A DNA stretch of 64,000 nt from Paulinella micropora (taxonomy: Eukaryota; Cercozoa; Imbricatea; Euglyphida; Paulinellidae), in contig WBZZ01004744.1 in the NCBI GenBank assembly GCA_019918135.1, positions 1 to 64,000 of the forward strand, given 5' to 3'. The notes under the pieces are model-generated. The model did no database searches. It was not told the DNA's origin and worked only from the letters and a program-made list of their open reading frames with translations. The translations under genes were made by a program, and so were the position numbers. Shown here one piece after another: positions 1 to 11,200 of the stretch; the stretch's first letter is position 1, and every line of letters starts with the position of its first letter.

Positions 1-83
1 AGTGCTAAATTTGCTGGCAACTCATATCTGAGATTGTTGAGAGTCATCAACTCCTCAGTATTTTTAGAATCCTTTCCTTCCAT
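1..83 (-). pseudogene. Major capsid gene of copy 1, 5' end only (runs off the window)
   Basis: The first 83 bases encode, on the minus strand, the same amino-terminus as the intact capsid gene at 25,254-26,666 (MEGKDSKNTEELM...). The rest lies to the left of the window, so its state cannot be judged. Confidence 0.75.
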
Positions 84-162
84 CTTGTGTGTGCTTGTAG
101 AATTGTAAAATTCGCAATGTTCCTATAATAAAAAAATAATAATAGAAATTAAAAATAAATAA

Positions 163-561
163 TTATTCACTTGAAACGGATTGTTTAATAATATCAACTG
201 AATTTTGTATATTGTCGAGTCTCGCATCTTGTGGTGAAGTCAATTGAAACTCTCTTGCCTCAGCATTCTGAACCGCTTTCTTTAAATAAGCCAAACTGCT
301 AACAGCAGTGTCCAAATCAACAACATCCGCATTTTCTTTGTTATCAGAAATGTCTGTTAATGTGTTTTGAATAGTGCTATTCTCATGTGAGACAAGATCA
401 CCAAATTCGGTTAATGGTTGATTAACTAATGGGGCACCATGACTACTCCACAATTCAAACTGATTCAATTGAAACCCATCACTCGCAGGTCTGTTTGCTT
501 CATTTATTTTATTAATGAAGCCAGTTGGCAAACGAATTGAAACACTTGAGTTTTTAATCAT
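163..561 (-). CDS. Conserved 132-residue element protein (copy 1)
   Basis: This open frame is a close match over its full length to the protein at 26,739-27,137 in copy 2, and sits at the same place directly upstream of the capsid gene. It is one of the few copy-1 genes that is still fully open, with differences mainly in the first 20 residues. I recognise no known domain; it is probably a small virion or virion-assembly protein by position. Confidence 0.7.
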   Translation of the reverse strand: MIKNSSVSIRLPTGFINKINEANRPASDGFQLNQFELWSSHGAPLVNQPLTEFGDLVSHENSTIQNTLTDISDNKENADVVDLDTAVSSLAYLKKAVQNAEAREFQLTSPQDARLDNIQNSVDIIKQSVSSE

Positions 562-599
562 TATATAATAATAATAATTATTTTATCAATTAGCATTAA

Positions 600-945
600 T
601 TATTTTTTTCATAATTTGTAAATTCTTGTGTGTAATTCTTTCTTCTTTCATTTTCATTAATCGGCTATGGCTTGATTTACATCAATGTCATTAGTTTCAG
701 TAATTTTTTTAGTTGGTGGCGGAGTTTCCTTAGAAGCATCTTCTATTGCTTCTATTTTACTTGCTGGTGTTGTGGTAGTTTGTTTCGGCACGGCAACAGG
801 AGTGGGATTAACAGATTTTGGTAAAGATTGTTCAACCTTAAGTGCTGGAGACATTTCAACAGTTTTTGTATTTGTTTCAGGAGATCAATTATTTGCTGAT
901 GCTATGTCTGGTCCTTTTCTTTTCAATGCTTCGTCTGGCACTTGA
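600..945 (-). pseudogene. Remnant of Pro/Thr-rich disordered protein (copy 1)
   Basis: It corresponds to the 124-residue protein at 27,194-27,568 (shared VPKQTTTTPASKIEAIEDAS segment). It is broken, and function is unknown. Confidence 0.6.
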
Positions 946-949
946 TCTG

Positions 950-1182
950 GCTGTCCGCTGGCAATAGGTTGTTTATTTTTCTTACTTCCTGCTTTGCTTA
1001 CTTTTGGTTTTAATTGACTTTTAAGCTTACCACTCTTAATATCCGCTTCTATCTTCCTTATTGCTAAGTATTCGGGCGATCCTTTACGAATTGTTACGAA
1101 TTTTCCTTACGAATTCTGTTTATACCAAATAGCAATTGCTTGTTGATAGCAAGTTTTGTATAATTTAGTTGATTCCGCCATG
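950..1182 (-). pseudogene. Remnant of small basic protein, first of two copies (copy 1)
   Basis: It is homologous to the 83-residue protein at 27,550-27,801. It belongs to a segment present twice in tandem in copy 1; the second remnant is at 2,215-2,386. Confidence 0.55.
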
Positions 1183-1218
1183 CCATATATTATTGCGGGA
1201 AAAAACTTTTAATTTAAT

Positions 1219-2110
1219 TTTACAGGTTTGTCATATCTCTATCCTTATTTTTACAAGTTCTAAACTGGGTTGTTCTATCACTAGCAGTATTGTTAATTGC
1301 TAAAAACGAATAAGGTTCTGCCGTAGCATATTTAACCATATTGTAAAATTCTTTTTTAGTGAGAAAAGGACTTTCATATTCATCTGCCAATCTGTCAAGT
1401 TCGCTTCTCCTTACTCCATTAAAAATAATCATCCAATGGCAATTAATTCTTACTCTTCGCGGGAGTTGTGTATAACTCTGAGTTGCTACCCAGACTGACA
1501 CTTTAGCATGTGTTGAAGCGAAAAACAACTCAGTGAGCACTTCTGATTTGAGAAAAGTTTTACTCTGTGCGATATCATCCAATAACAATAATATTTTTGG
1601 TGCCTTCTTAAACCCTTTAGTTTTATCAGTTCCTTTTGTTTGGTTAATATTTCTCTCATTAACTCAGGCTTATCCTCTTTGATTATGTCTTTTTTTTTAA
1701 CTTGAGAGTGTCTTCTAAAATAGGGCACGGACTTAAGCAAAAGACTACTATTCTATCATAAAAACCTTTCAACATGTTCTTTTTGGCGAGTAGATTACAA
1801 ATCATAACTGATTTACCTCCGCCAGTGCTTGCACATATAACCATAGTTCCCATTGCTGGCAATATTCCTTCTTTTTGAATAGGAAGCAATTCAACACCAT
1901 CTCTTTGTGTTTTAATTGGTTGTGTTTCCAAGTCATTCTTAAATTTGGGCGGTTTTTTGCTATCTAACTCCGTTATTACTGGCCTGTCAATAGTAAACTC
2001 CTCGTGTGCTTTTTCTATGTTGGTTTTCTCTAAATTCTGCTTCAAAAGTGTTTTTCGTGGCAACTTGTTTGCTATTAATCCTTTAATTGTATAGATCTGG
2101 GCATGTCTTA
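1219..2110 (-). pseudogene. Packaging ATPase remnant, first of two tandem copies (copy 1)
   Basis: It is nearly identical in most of its length to the intact ATPase at 27,896-28,798, including the glycine-rich P-loop region and the ATQSYTQLPRR motif. It is broken. It lies in a tandem duplication with 2,425-3,300. Confidence 0.8.
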
Positions 2111-2214
2111 CTATATTATAAGTTTTGAAAATAGTTTGGATTATATATATAATTATCATATTCAGCACCAAATGGTTGAGGTGGTGAAGCATAATTATAG
2201 AAATAAGGAGAGTT

Positions 2215-2386
2215 TTAGTTGACTTTTAATCTTACCGCTCTTAATATCCTCTTCTATCTTCTTTACTGCTAAGTATTCGGGCGATCCTGTACGAATTGTC
2301 ATAAATTTTCCTTGTGCATTTTGTTTATGCCAAAGTGCAACTGCTTGATTGTATGTGGTCTTGTACATTTTAGTTGATTCCACCAT
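2215..2386 (-). pseudogene. Remnant of small basic protein, second copy (copy 1)
   Basis: This is a second homologue of the 83-residue protein of copy 2, with YNQAVALWHKQNAQGK resembling YHQAMSIWYKENGQGK there. It is broken. Confidence 0.55.
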
Positions 2387-2424
2387 ATTATATATTATTG
2401 CTGAAAAAAACTTTTAATTTAATT

Positions 2425-3300
2425 TTACAGGTTTGTCATATCTCTATCCTTATTTAATCGCAATATAGTAGAGAAATTCTTTCTAAACTGGGTTGTTCTA
2501 TCACTAGCATTATTGTTAATTGCTAAAAACGAATAACGATCCGCCGTAGCATATTTAACCATATTGTAAAATTCATTTTTAGTGAGAAATGGGCTCTCAT
2601 ATTCGTCCTCCAGTCTGTCAAGTTCGCTTCTCCTTACTCCATTAAAAATAATCATCCAATGGCAATTAATTCTTATTCTCCGTGGGAGTTGTGTATAACT
2701 CTGAGTTGCTACCCAGACTGACACTTTAGCATGTGTTGAAGCGAAAAACAACTCAGTAGCACTTCTGATTTGAGAAAAGTTTTACTCTGTGCGATGTCAT
2801 CTGATAACAATAATATTTTTGGTGCCTTCTTAAACCCTTTAGTTAATATTTCTCTCATTAACTCAGGCTTATCTTCTTTGATTATGTCTTCTTTTTTTAA
2901 CTTGAGAGTGTCTTCCAAAATTGGGCACGGACTTAAGCAAAAGATGACTATTCTATCATAAAAACCTTTCAGCATGTTCTTTTTGGCGAGTAGATTACAA
3001 ATCATAACTGATTTACCTCCGCCAGTGCTTGCACATATAACCATAGTTCCCATTGCTGGCAATATTCCTTCTTTTTGAATAGGAAGCAATTCAACACCAT
3101 CTCTTTGTGTTTTAATTGGTTGTGTTTCCAAGTCATTCTTAAATTTGGGCGGTTTTTTGCTATCTAACTCCGTTATTACTGGCCTGTCAATAGTAAATTC
3201 CTCGTGTGCTTTTTCTATGTTGGTCTTCTCCAGATTCTGCTTCAAAAGTGTTTTTCGTGGCTACTTGTTTGCTATTAATCCTTTAATTGTATAGATCTGG
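2425..3300 (-). pseudogene. Packaging ATPase remnant, second tandem copy (copy 1)
   Basis: It is homologous to the ATPase at 27,896-28,798, with P-loop and DNA-packaging motifs recognisable. It is broken, and the two tandem copies have decayed independently. Confidence 0.8.
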
Positions 3301-3314
3301 CATGTCTTACTATA

Positions 3315-4830
3315 TTATAAGTTTTGAAAATAGTTTGGATTATATATATAATTATCATATTCAGCACCAAATGGTTGAGGTGGTGAAGCATAATTATAGA
3401 AATAAGGAGAGTAAGGACTACCAAAAGCATAATTACTTGGAGGATTGACAAGTGGTTTAAAATCCTTTCTTTCTGGGCGAGTTTGAACTTGTCGCGGAAT
3501 TTCAACAGGAAAGTTTCTCGTCAGTTTTCGTTTCATTTTTGGAAACTCTCTTTTTCTTTTATTCTGGTCTGAATGACTGCTCTATTGTATTTATTCACCA
3601 TAAAGTGATTATTTGTGTTGATATAAAGTGTGTTGTCTAGTGATTCAAAATCATTCTTGGTTTCTAGCACACGATCGCGTCTTTGTTCGTTGCCTTTAAT
3701 AAGTGGGTTTGTTTGCAAAATTCTACCATTTTGATCGCTTGGCATTAGAAAACGACTAAGTGCCAATAGGACCCTTCTCTTTCATCAGCAGGGGGTTTTC
3801 CCATAATCTTATCAACTAATTGATCAATACTTCTCATACCATCAACCATAACTTGATTTGGTGTTGTTGCTGGATCTGAATTATCTGAAACTTTGTATTC
3901 TTTCATCATTTCTTTTAGTTTTTCATTTTAAATTTTCTCCTCCCAGAATGGAAGTCCCTGTTTTTCTCCACTTTTATAAATATATTTGTCATACTCTGTT
4001 TGTGGATTTGGTGGTGCTGTTGTTTGTGGTTCTGGTGCTAATTGGGATTGTGGTGCTGTTGCTTGTGGTGCTTGTGTTGTTTGTGGTGCAGGTGTTGGTT
4101 CGGGCATTGGTTTTGGTTCAAGTGTTGTTTGTGGTGCTGGTGTTAGACCTTTAGGTATCGCCTTTTCAAATTCTGAATCCTTTAATTCCAAATCCTCTAA
4201 TTGCTTCATTTGTTCTGGTGTCAATTTACCCCTCACTTCTTCATAAATTCTCCTATCTAATACGTCATCTACCTCTGCTATATCTGACTTACTAACCCCT
4301 TTATTTTAATGCTTGCCTTATAGCCTTTTCCCATCCACTAATAGGTTTGTCATAATCTGACAATGTCAAAGATATTTTCTTTCCAGTTTTATTTTTTAGC
4401 AAATTAACAAACCCCTTAAAATGCTTCACTTGGGACGTCTTATCTTGAAATATATCCAAGTTATTACCGAGTCCGATTGAATCCATAGGTGCTACTACCA
4501 TTTCTGTTTGATTTGGTGTGGGCTGAACCTCAACAATTATTTCCTTCTCTATATCTGCTGCAGTATTTTTTTTATTCATTGTATTTATTTTTTCTATAAA
4601 ATTATTAATTGTAGCTTCATTTGCTGGTGCGATAAGAGAATATCCTTTCACAACATCCGCCTTTTCTTGCGATTTCACTATTTGATTAAACGAATTTACC
4701 AAGGTTTCATATTGTTTGCTAAATGTAGCAGGATTGGCTATTTTATTTACTTTAAAGTTAGTGTCTTTATCAAAACTGCCCACATTATTCATAACACCAA
4801 TCATAGAAGTCAATTTTTGATCTACATTGT
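3315..4830 (-). pseudogene. Remnant of Pro-rich virion protein (copy 1)
   Basis: It is homologous along its length to the 467-residue protein at 28,810-30,213, including a central Pro/Ala/Thr/Gln-rich low-complexity stretch (here TPAPQTT-type) and the Asn/Tyr/Pro-rich tail. It is broken. Confidence 0.7.
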
Positions 4831-6430
4831 GTATAAAAGCATTGTATTTCTCATCTGGAGGTGTTAATTTAGTAGTTTTCCAGAATTTCATTGCATCCAA
4901 ATATGATACTCCACTACGAGCACGTCCCTGTGCTTGTAGTGCCATTTTAGATATATCTGCTTTTGAGAACATTGAATTGTAATTGTCAGAAATAGTTTTA
5001 GCAACTTCTTCACTCGCCAATCCATTACTTGTTAAATACTCTGTTATATTAGTAATTCTCAAAGTATCGTTGGTCGGCGAAATTTTGGACATTTTTATCA
5101 CCAGTAGCATATAATAGATCATGTTCAAAAGCAATCAAATCCAGAGTGTCTGCTGGTAAAATGTAAGGAAACTTACCACGAGTTCTATCTTCTAATTGGA
5201 GGCGACTTTCTACTCGTGTGGCAGGGCCATTATAATTGCTTCCAGTAGTATGAAATCGTTCTTCTTCCAATTTAATAACAGCATCTGGTTGAGCAGTCCA
5301 TATGCTGTATATGTGATTTAGAAATGCACCAAAAGCAACCGCACCCGCAGTTTCAACACCTTTTTTAAATGTTTGCCATGCCATTAATGTTGATACTTGT
5401 AAGCCTAATCTTCTTAACATATCCTTCAACACATAATCACCCATTCTTTGTTGTCCCACTGCAAGTAAGCGAGGGTTAGGCGGAGGCAACTCTGGTGGTG
5501 CTGCGTTTCTTGCTAATGCTTCTAATGCCCTTCTGAAAGACTCCGCACTTGATCTTCCCATCACCGCAGTAGTCATGGCACGAATTTGAGGATGATTAGC
5601 AGTAATAGTTAATAAGCGATTCCATGCCAATCTGCTCACACCATAACGACCTACTCTGTGAATGGTATTTACTATTTTATTTAATGTGGGACTCATAATT
5701 ATTTCTCTGATACTTTCAGCATTGCATCTACGAATCTTGCAGTATCTCTTGGTGTATCTGTTAAACTTGGCACGATGGCTTTGTATTCTTCGCCTATCTT
5801 TGCTTCAATTAAAGCATCCTCAGGATTTTCTTGTTTATATTCTATTCTTTTTTGTTCCCATTCTTTTAAGTCCTGAGTACGCCATTGTTTGTTTTCCCTT
5901 CTTGCTGTTGCTTTTATTTCGCCTCTGCCTTTATTCAATAAATGTGTTAGCCCATCACGACTTATTGTTTCAATTATGGATCTTTTTTCTTCTGGATATC
6001 CCCAGCGGGTTATCAATTGATCCATATCACGATTCATTTGACCAATAAAGTCTTTAATTTTTTCAATGTTTGCTTTATCCTTAGTCTTGCTAATTGTATA
6101 ATTTCTAATCGTTGTTCGTTTATGGGCATATTTCCAATTTTTCTTACAAGTTCTTCTATATTAACTCTATTTTCCCTAAGATGTTCCCTTAGCGCATTTT
6201 GGTCCATGTTGTTATATATAGATGACCTTTTGCTTAGCATTTCGATCCTGTCTTTTAATCTTTCTATATTTGGATTGTCTGGCGCATCATCAAAATCAAT
6301 AGCGTCTTGTATTCTATCTTCCCACTTTAGTTCATTGGCCTTTGCTGTAATAAATTCTATGGACTGACCTTTATGTTCTGATCTGGCTTGATTGTAATAA
6401 TCAAACCATTTTTTTCAAGAAACCACATTT
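4830..6430 (-). pseudogene. Remnant of PLA2-like domain protein (copy 1)
   Basis: It is homologous to the 540-residue protein at 30,221-31,843. The phospholipase A2-like signature is still readable around 5,100-5,230 (YNGPAT ... FEHDLLY). The amino-terminal coiled-coil part, near 5,700-6,400, is broken. Confidence 0.72.
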
Positions 6431-6451
6431 TTTTATCTGCTATAATATAGG

Positions 6452-6673
6452 ATGGAAAATAAAAAGGAAAAACGCAAAGACGAGGAACAACTGGAGGAAC
6501 TAGAACGGCTAGGGAAGGAAATTGACAAAATCCGCATCACTCAGAACTTAGTGAATAGAAACCCCAATATTTTTAGAAACCTGAAAATGTACTTTATCGA
6601 TTACCATTATCAAATGAACAACGGGAAAATTTACAATAATATAATTAGAGAAGAAGGTAAAATAGGAAGTTAA
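6452..6673 (+). CDS. Small charged protein (copy 1 version)
   Basis: It is homologous at its first 55 residues to the 72-residue protein at 31,887-32,105 (MENKKEK...EELERLGKEID), with a different carboxy end. A TATAATATAGG promoter-like stretch precedes it. Function unknown. Confidence 0.5.
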   Translation: MENKKEKRKDEEQLEELERLGKEIDKIRITQNLVNRNPNIFRNLKMYFIDYHYQMNNGKIYNNIIREEGKIGS

Positions 6674-6681
6674 AATATATA

Positions 6682-6978
6682 ATGGGGCTAAGAGAAAAAG
6701 CCTTGTCATCAGGTGCGACAGACTTCGGCGAGAGTAAGGTAAAAGGAAAAAATTATTATGTAATCTACGACGGCCGTCGTATCAACTTTGGCGCATCTGG
6801 TTATTCAGATTATACCAAACATGGCGCATCTGGTTATTCAGATTATACCAAACATAAAGATGAAGATAGAAGGGAAAGTTATCGTGCCAGACATCAAGCA
6901 ATCAAAACAAAGGATGGAAAGCCCGCATATTTAAATAAAAATCAACCAGCCTACTGGGCTTATCACTTACTTTGGTGA
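6682..6978 (+). CDS. DUF5754-like small protein with internal 11-residue repeat (copy 1)
   Basis: It is homologous to the 87-residue protein at 32,105-32,368. The segment GASGYSDYTKH occurs twice in tandem (33-bp DNA duplication near 6,790-6,855), making this copy 98 residues. The family, seen in large DNA viruses, is of unknown function; the family name is from memory. Confidence 0.6.
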   Translation: MGLREKALSSGATDFGESKVKGKNYYVIYDGRRINFGASGYSDYTKHGASGYSDYTKHKDEDRRESYRARHQAIKTKDGKPAYLNKNQPAYWAYHLLW

Positions 6979-6998
6979 ATTGTAGATATTATAATATA

Positions 6999-7251
6999 TG
7001 TTATTAATATTATTATTCGTGTGCTCTGCTATTTCGCGGACTGCCTGCGACTTTTACTCACGATACTCGGAAAAAAGAAGGAGTCGTGTGCTTATTGTAT
7101 AAAGCAAGGGGTAGAAACTGGTTTTAAGTGTGTTTTCATAAATAACGGAAATAAAGCTTGTCGTAGTTTTGATGAGGCTTTGCCTTTAATGTGTTCTGGC
7201 GATAGTGCGTCTTGGTACAGAACACATATATATGAATGTGATAATTTATGA
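6999..7251 (+). pseudogene. Remnant of small secreted Cys-rich protein (copy 1)
   Basis: It corresponds to the signal-peptide-bearing protein at 32,388-32,636 and is broken. The Cys positions of the second half are retained. Confidence 0.55.
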
Positions 7252-7296
7252 TTTAAAGATAATGATATATAATAACAACAAAGAATAACAAACAAT

Positions 7297-7919
7297 ATGC
7301 CACGAGTTGGAGATTGTAAGAAAGGAAAAATTTATGCAATTAGGTCGTATCAGACCGATTTAGTTTATATTGGTTCAACTACTCAAACATTAGCACAACG
7401 AATGGGAAAACATAGGAATAATTATAAATTTTATGAAAAAGGTGAATTTGTTATTTAAGCAGTTTTGGAATATTGCAATATGATGACCACTATATTGAAT
7501 TGCTAGAAGATTATCAATGTGATAATGTAAATCAATTAAGGAGGAGAGAAGGCGAAATAATAAGACAAACAGAACAATGTGTAAATAAAAGAGTAGAATG
7601 TAGAACAGATAAAGAATATCGTGAAGACAACAAAGATAAATTAAAGGAAAAACGCAAAGAATGGCTTTTTAAAAAAAAAGAATATATGCCACACTATCTT
7701 AAAGACTATTACGAAAAAAACAAGGAACAACTATTACAAAAGTGTAAATATTATAGAGATGCAAATAGAGAGAAGGTAAAGCAAACCAAGAGAATATGTC
7801 AATCAAAAATAGTTCAATGTGAATGTGGTAATTCTTTCAGAATTGATAATTTGTCAAAGCATCTTAAAACACAAATCCATTATGACAATATGCTTGGTTT
7901 ATCTGCTTTCGCTATTTAA
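7297..7919 (+). pseudogene. GIY-YIG endonuclease remnant (copy 1 only)
   Basis: The first part reads GKIYAIRSYQTDLVYIGSTT followed by a QRMGKHR-type helix, the classic GIY-YIG nuclease core. The second part is rich in Lys/Glu and ends with a CxCG...H...H zinc-finger-like motif (QCECGNSF...HLKTQIH). This layout is common for homing-type nucleases of giant viruses and phages. No counterpart exists between the same neighbours in copy 2, so it was gained here or lost there. It is broken. Confidence 0.75.
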
Positions 7920-8128
7920 TTTAACTTCGGCGATGGGCAGATTATTCCAATCATCAAACTGATGAGCGAGACATATGTGTTAGAAGTTGCACAATCTATG
8001 TTAGGGTCGCTCAATCTTACAATACAAAGGATTATTATACCGATCAGCACACTCATCTGAAAAATATACTTAATCATTCTAGCATCTGTTTTTTTTAATG
8101 CACAACAACATTGCCATTCGTTGTCCAT
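7916..8128 (-). CDS. Small two-helix membrane protein (copy 1)
   Basis: It is a 70-residue homologue of the 64-residue protein at 32,625-32,819, with two hydrophobic segments (about residues 22-41 and 52-66) and a lumenal-type CAT motif between. It overlaps the end of the nuclease remnant tail to tail. It is probably a viral membrane or lysis-related protein by size only; function unknown. Confidence 0.55.
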   Translation of the reverse strand: MDNEWQCCCALKKTDARMIKYIFQMSVLIGIIILCIVRLSDPNIDCATSNTYVSLISLMIGIICPSPKLN

Positions 8129-8236
8129 CTTTCTTTCTTCATTCTTTAACTCCGCAGAGATAACGCGAGATTTTAACTAGGTGTAATGTCTCCATCCATA
8201 TCCATAATAGGCGGTGGTCTGTGAAGTCTAGTTGTA

Positions 8237-11200
8237 TTATTGTTGGACATTTGAAAAAACGACTGCTCGGATTTCTGCTAGTTGCTTAGATAGATCTTCT
8301 ATAATAATCATAAGATTTTTATTTTGTTTTTCTAAATTAATCACCTTTTCCGCCACGTGTTGAAAATTACTAACCAATAATATTATTGGAATAAAACTTG
8401 TATATGTTATGCCTTCAAGGTTTTCTTTATCATCTATTTTCATATCTGTCGCATCCACAAACTCTGGAAATATCTTTTTTACCTCATCCGCTATAAAACC
8501 ACAACTCTTTTTTTCTTTCTTCTCATCTGATTTCCAATAATACGAACAATATTTTAATTTCATTAATTTCTCGCAACAATCTCCACATTCTAATGTCTTA
8601 ATATCTGCTTTCAATCTTCTGTCTGACGAAAAACCCCAAGGACCATTCTGTGCGACATAGTTATAAGCGGTGTCTACATCACCATTTGAATTTTTTGTAG
8701 ACCAAGCATAAAGTTGTGTGCCACTCCATCCAATCGCCCCTCGGTTATTCGCAGAAGCATTTGCTATGAATACTATTAACGACTCGGTATTTATTGAAGG
8801 TCTAGTTCCAAGAGTAAGTGTTGAGTTTGCTCCTGTGGATGGTATAGTAAATGTCCCAGCAGTATCAAGATACGGCCCTGTAGCCCATGCAACACTACTT
8901 CCCGCCGTTATTCCTCCTTTATAAGAAAAAGTGAGAAGAGAATTACTTTTACTTATTAAAAAGTTTGATGTGGAATTACTAGATATCCATGCTGAACCGG
9001 AATAATATGAATCAAACACTAAATTTATATTTCCGTGAGACCAAGAAAGAAGCTGAAAAGCAGGATTGTTATCCTCAGATGATACGCATTGAATATGTGG
9101 CCCCGCCGATGAACCTACGTTTCCATATAGTTCTAAGCCGCCTGAAATACCTGATTTAGTATTTCGTCCTATGATTATCGGCACACCATTTGATGTTGTA
9201 ATAATGTTTTGACACCTGCTATTGTTTGAGTTCCTGCTATTTTAACATTCTGACCATCTAATGTATATACATAACCTTTGTTTGTCCCGTCCGTTGAAGC
9301 AGTCGGTGTTAATAAATTTGTTATTTTTGGCTTTTCATATCAACTCCATCATTCGCTGTTATTGCTCCGCTTGCTGTAATTATCGTTCCTGTTAATCCTC
9401 CGTTAGCCGTTATAACTCCACTTGCTGTAAGTGTCGTTCCTGTTAATCCTCCATTAGCCGTTATAGCTCCGCTCGCCGTTAATGTAGTTCCAGTTAATCC
9501 TGCATTCGCTGTTATAACTCCACTTGCTGTGAGTGTAGTTCCTGTTAATCCCGCATTCGCCGTTATTAATCCACTTACTGTTAATGTTGTTCCTGTTAAT
9601 CCCGCATTCGCTGTTATCAATCCGCTGGCCGTTAATGTCGTTCCTGTTATTGTTCCAGTTGTTGTTATCGTATCACACGATATATTTCTAATCAATGTTA
9701 TATCGTAATTCAAGGTTTCATAATCAAAATACAAACTGGCGACTTCTACTTGACTTCTTAATGATGTTCCGCTACTGCCTACACTATTAACAACCATTAT
9801 GATATATCTCGCAAACACTGAAGTGTATGTTTTTGTTGATTGTGAAGTCCATGCCTGCCCTGTCTGTGTATCCCATAATGTAAATGTGGTGTTGTCTGTG
9901 GATATGCCCATATACCAAGTATTCGGAGCATTGTATTGAAAGTTAGCATTTGAAGAACGAACATAGTATTTTTTAATCCTGTATATCGCTCCTAAGTCTA
10001 TTTTTATCCATTCTCCGCTATAAGAAGAACATGAAAGTGTAGTTGTAGTTGGAGGACTTCTTTGATATACTCCTGTTGAGTCATTATAGTAAGTTGGAAA
10101 TGTTATGAGATTTCCCCAAGCATTGTTCTGGTCAGCATTAAAAGCAAAATAAGCGGGCTCGGCCACCTCAGCAGAAGAAGCAGAAGCAACAAATGGTGCG
10201 GGTGTTGTATTGTTTGTGTTCATGGTCTGCGGGCCCGTATACATAGTAAAAGTCGAAGCACCCAGTTGAGTATCGCCTGACATCGTCCCACTCGTCAAAG
10301 CAAGGAAAGCCAATGACCTCGTGGAATTCACCCAGTTTGTTCCATTGCATGTTAATAATTGTCCATTCGCTGGTGTCGTTTACTACATCGCTGTGTGTAT
10401 CAATTGAACCATCTGCCTTTCGCATTATTCGCATTGTGCTCTGTTATCCAAGTTGCGACAGACTTACCATTTAGTTGGCCTGTATTTGTAATGTTTTGGC
10501 TGTTCATATCAAGATCAGCATTTGCTTTTATTGATTTTGAAGCCGTAATTACTGTGTTGTTAATTCTAAATAATTCATTTGTGCCTCCATAATAAAACAC
10601 GTGACTATCAGTTGAAACATTAATTATAAAGCAATGTTTGACTAGCAACACCAAACCCAAGAAAAGCAGTTGTTGATGGTGTTCCTCCATCCCATAAAAC
10701 CAGTTTATTATTTATTGTTGCTCCGCTTCTATCAATAAATATACTTTTTCCAGCACCTACTACTACATTGTCGCTTGTTGTTAATGTTGTTGTTGATATT
10801 CCCGCATTCGCCGTTATCACCCCACTCGCTGTAATCGCCTTTGTTGTTAATAAACACGCATTGTCCAGAGTAAGTGCCGTAGTCCAAGTTAAATTACCTC
10901 CTACCGCTGTATTCGCTCCATATGAAAAGTTTAATTTACCTCCATTTTTTGAAATCTGATAATTTGAAGTCGCGTGTGCGGATAACCAACTAGCACCGCC
11001 CAAAAAGTAAGCATCGAAAGATAGTTTAATATAGTCGTGTCCCCAGTTTAGTTGTTGAAAGATGGGGTAAGTGGCATCCGTAGTTGTAAATACTTGTATA
11101 TGCGGTCCTGATATGTTTGCCCCTGTTCCATACAATTCTAAGCCATTAGGAACACTTACTCCCTTTGTTGTTCTACCTATGATTAATGGTTTATCTTGTG

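Larger units (their letters stand above)
1020..3411. repeat. Tandem duplication of about 1.2 kb around the ATPase (copy 1)
   Basis: The stretch ending near 2,213 and the stretch ending near 3,411 are near-identical and each contain a small-protein remnant, an ATPase remnant and the tail of the next gene (both end AGAAATAAGGAGAG). Copy 2 has the segment once. Confidence 0.8.
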
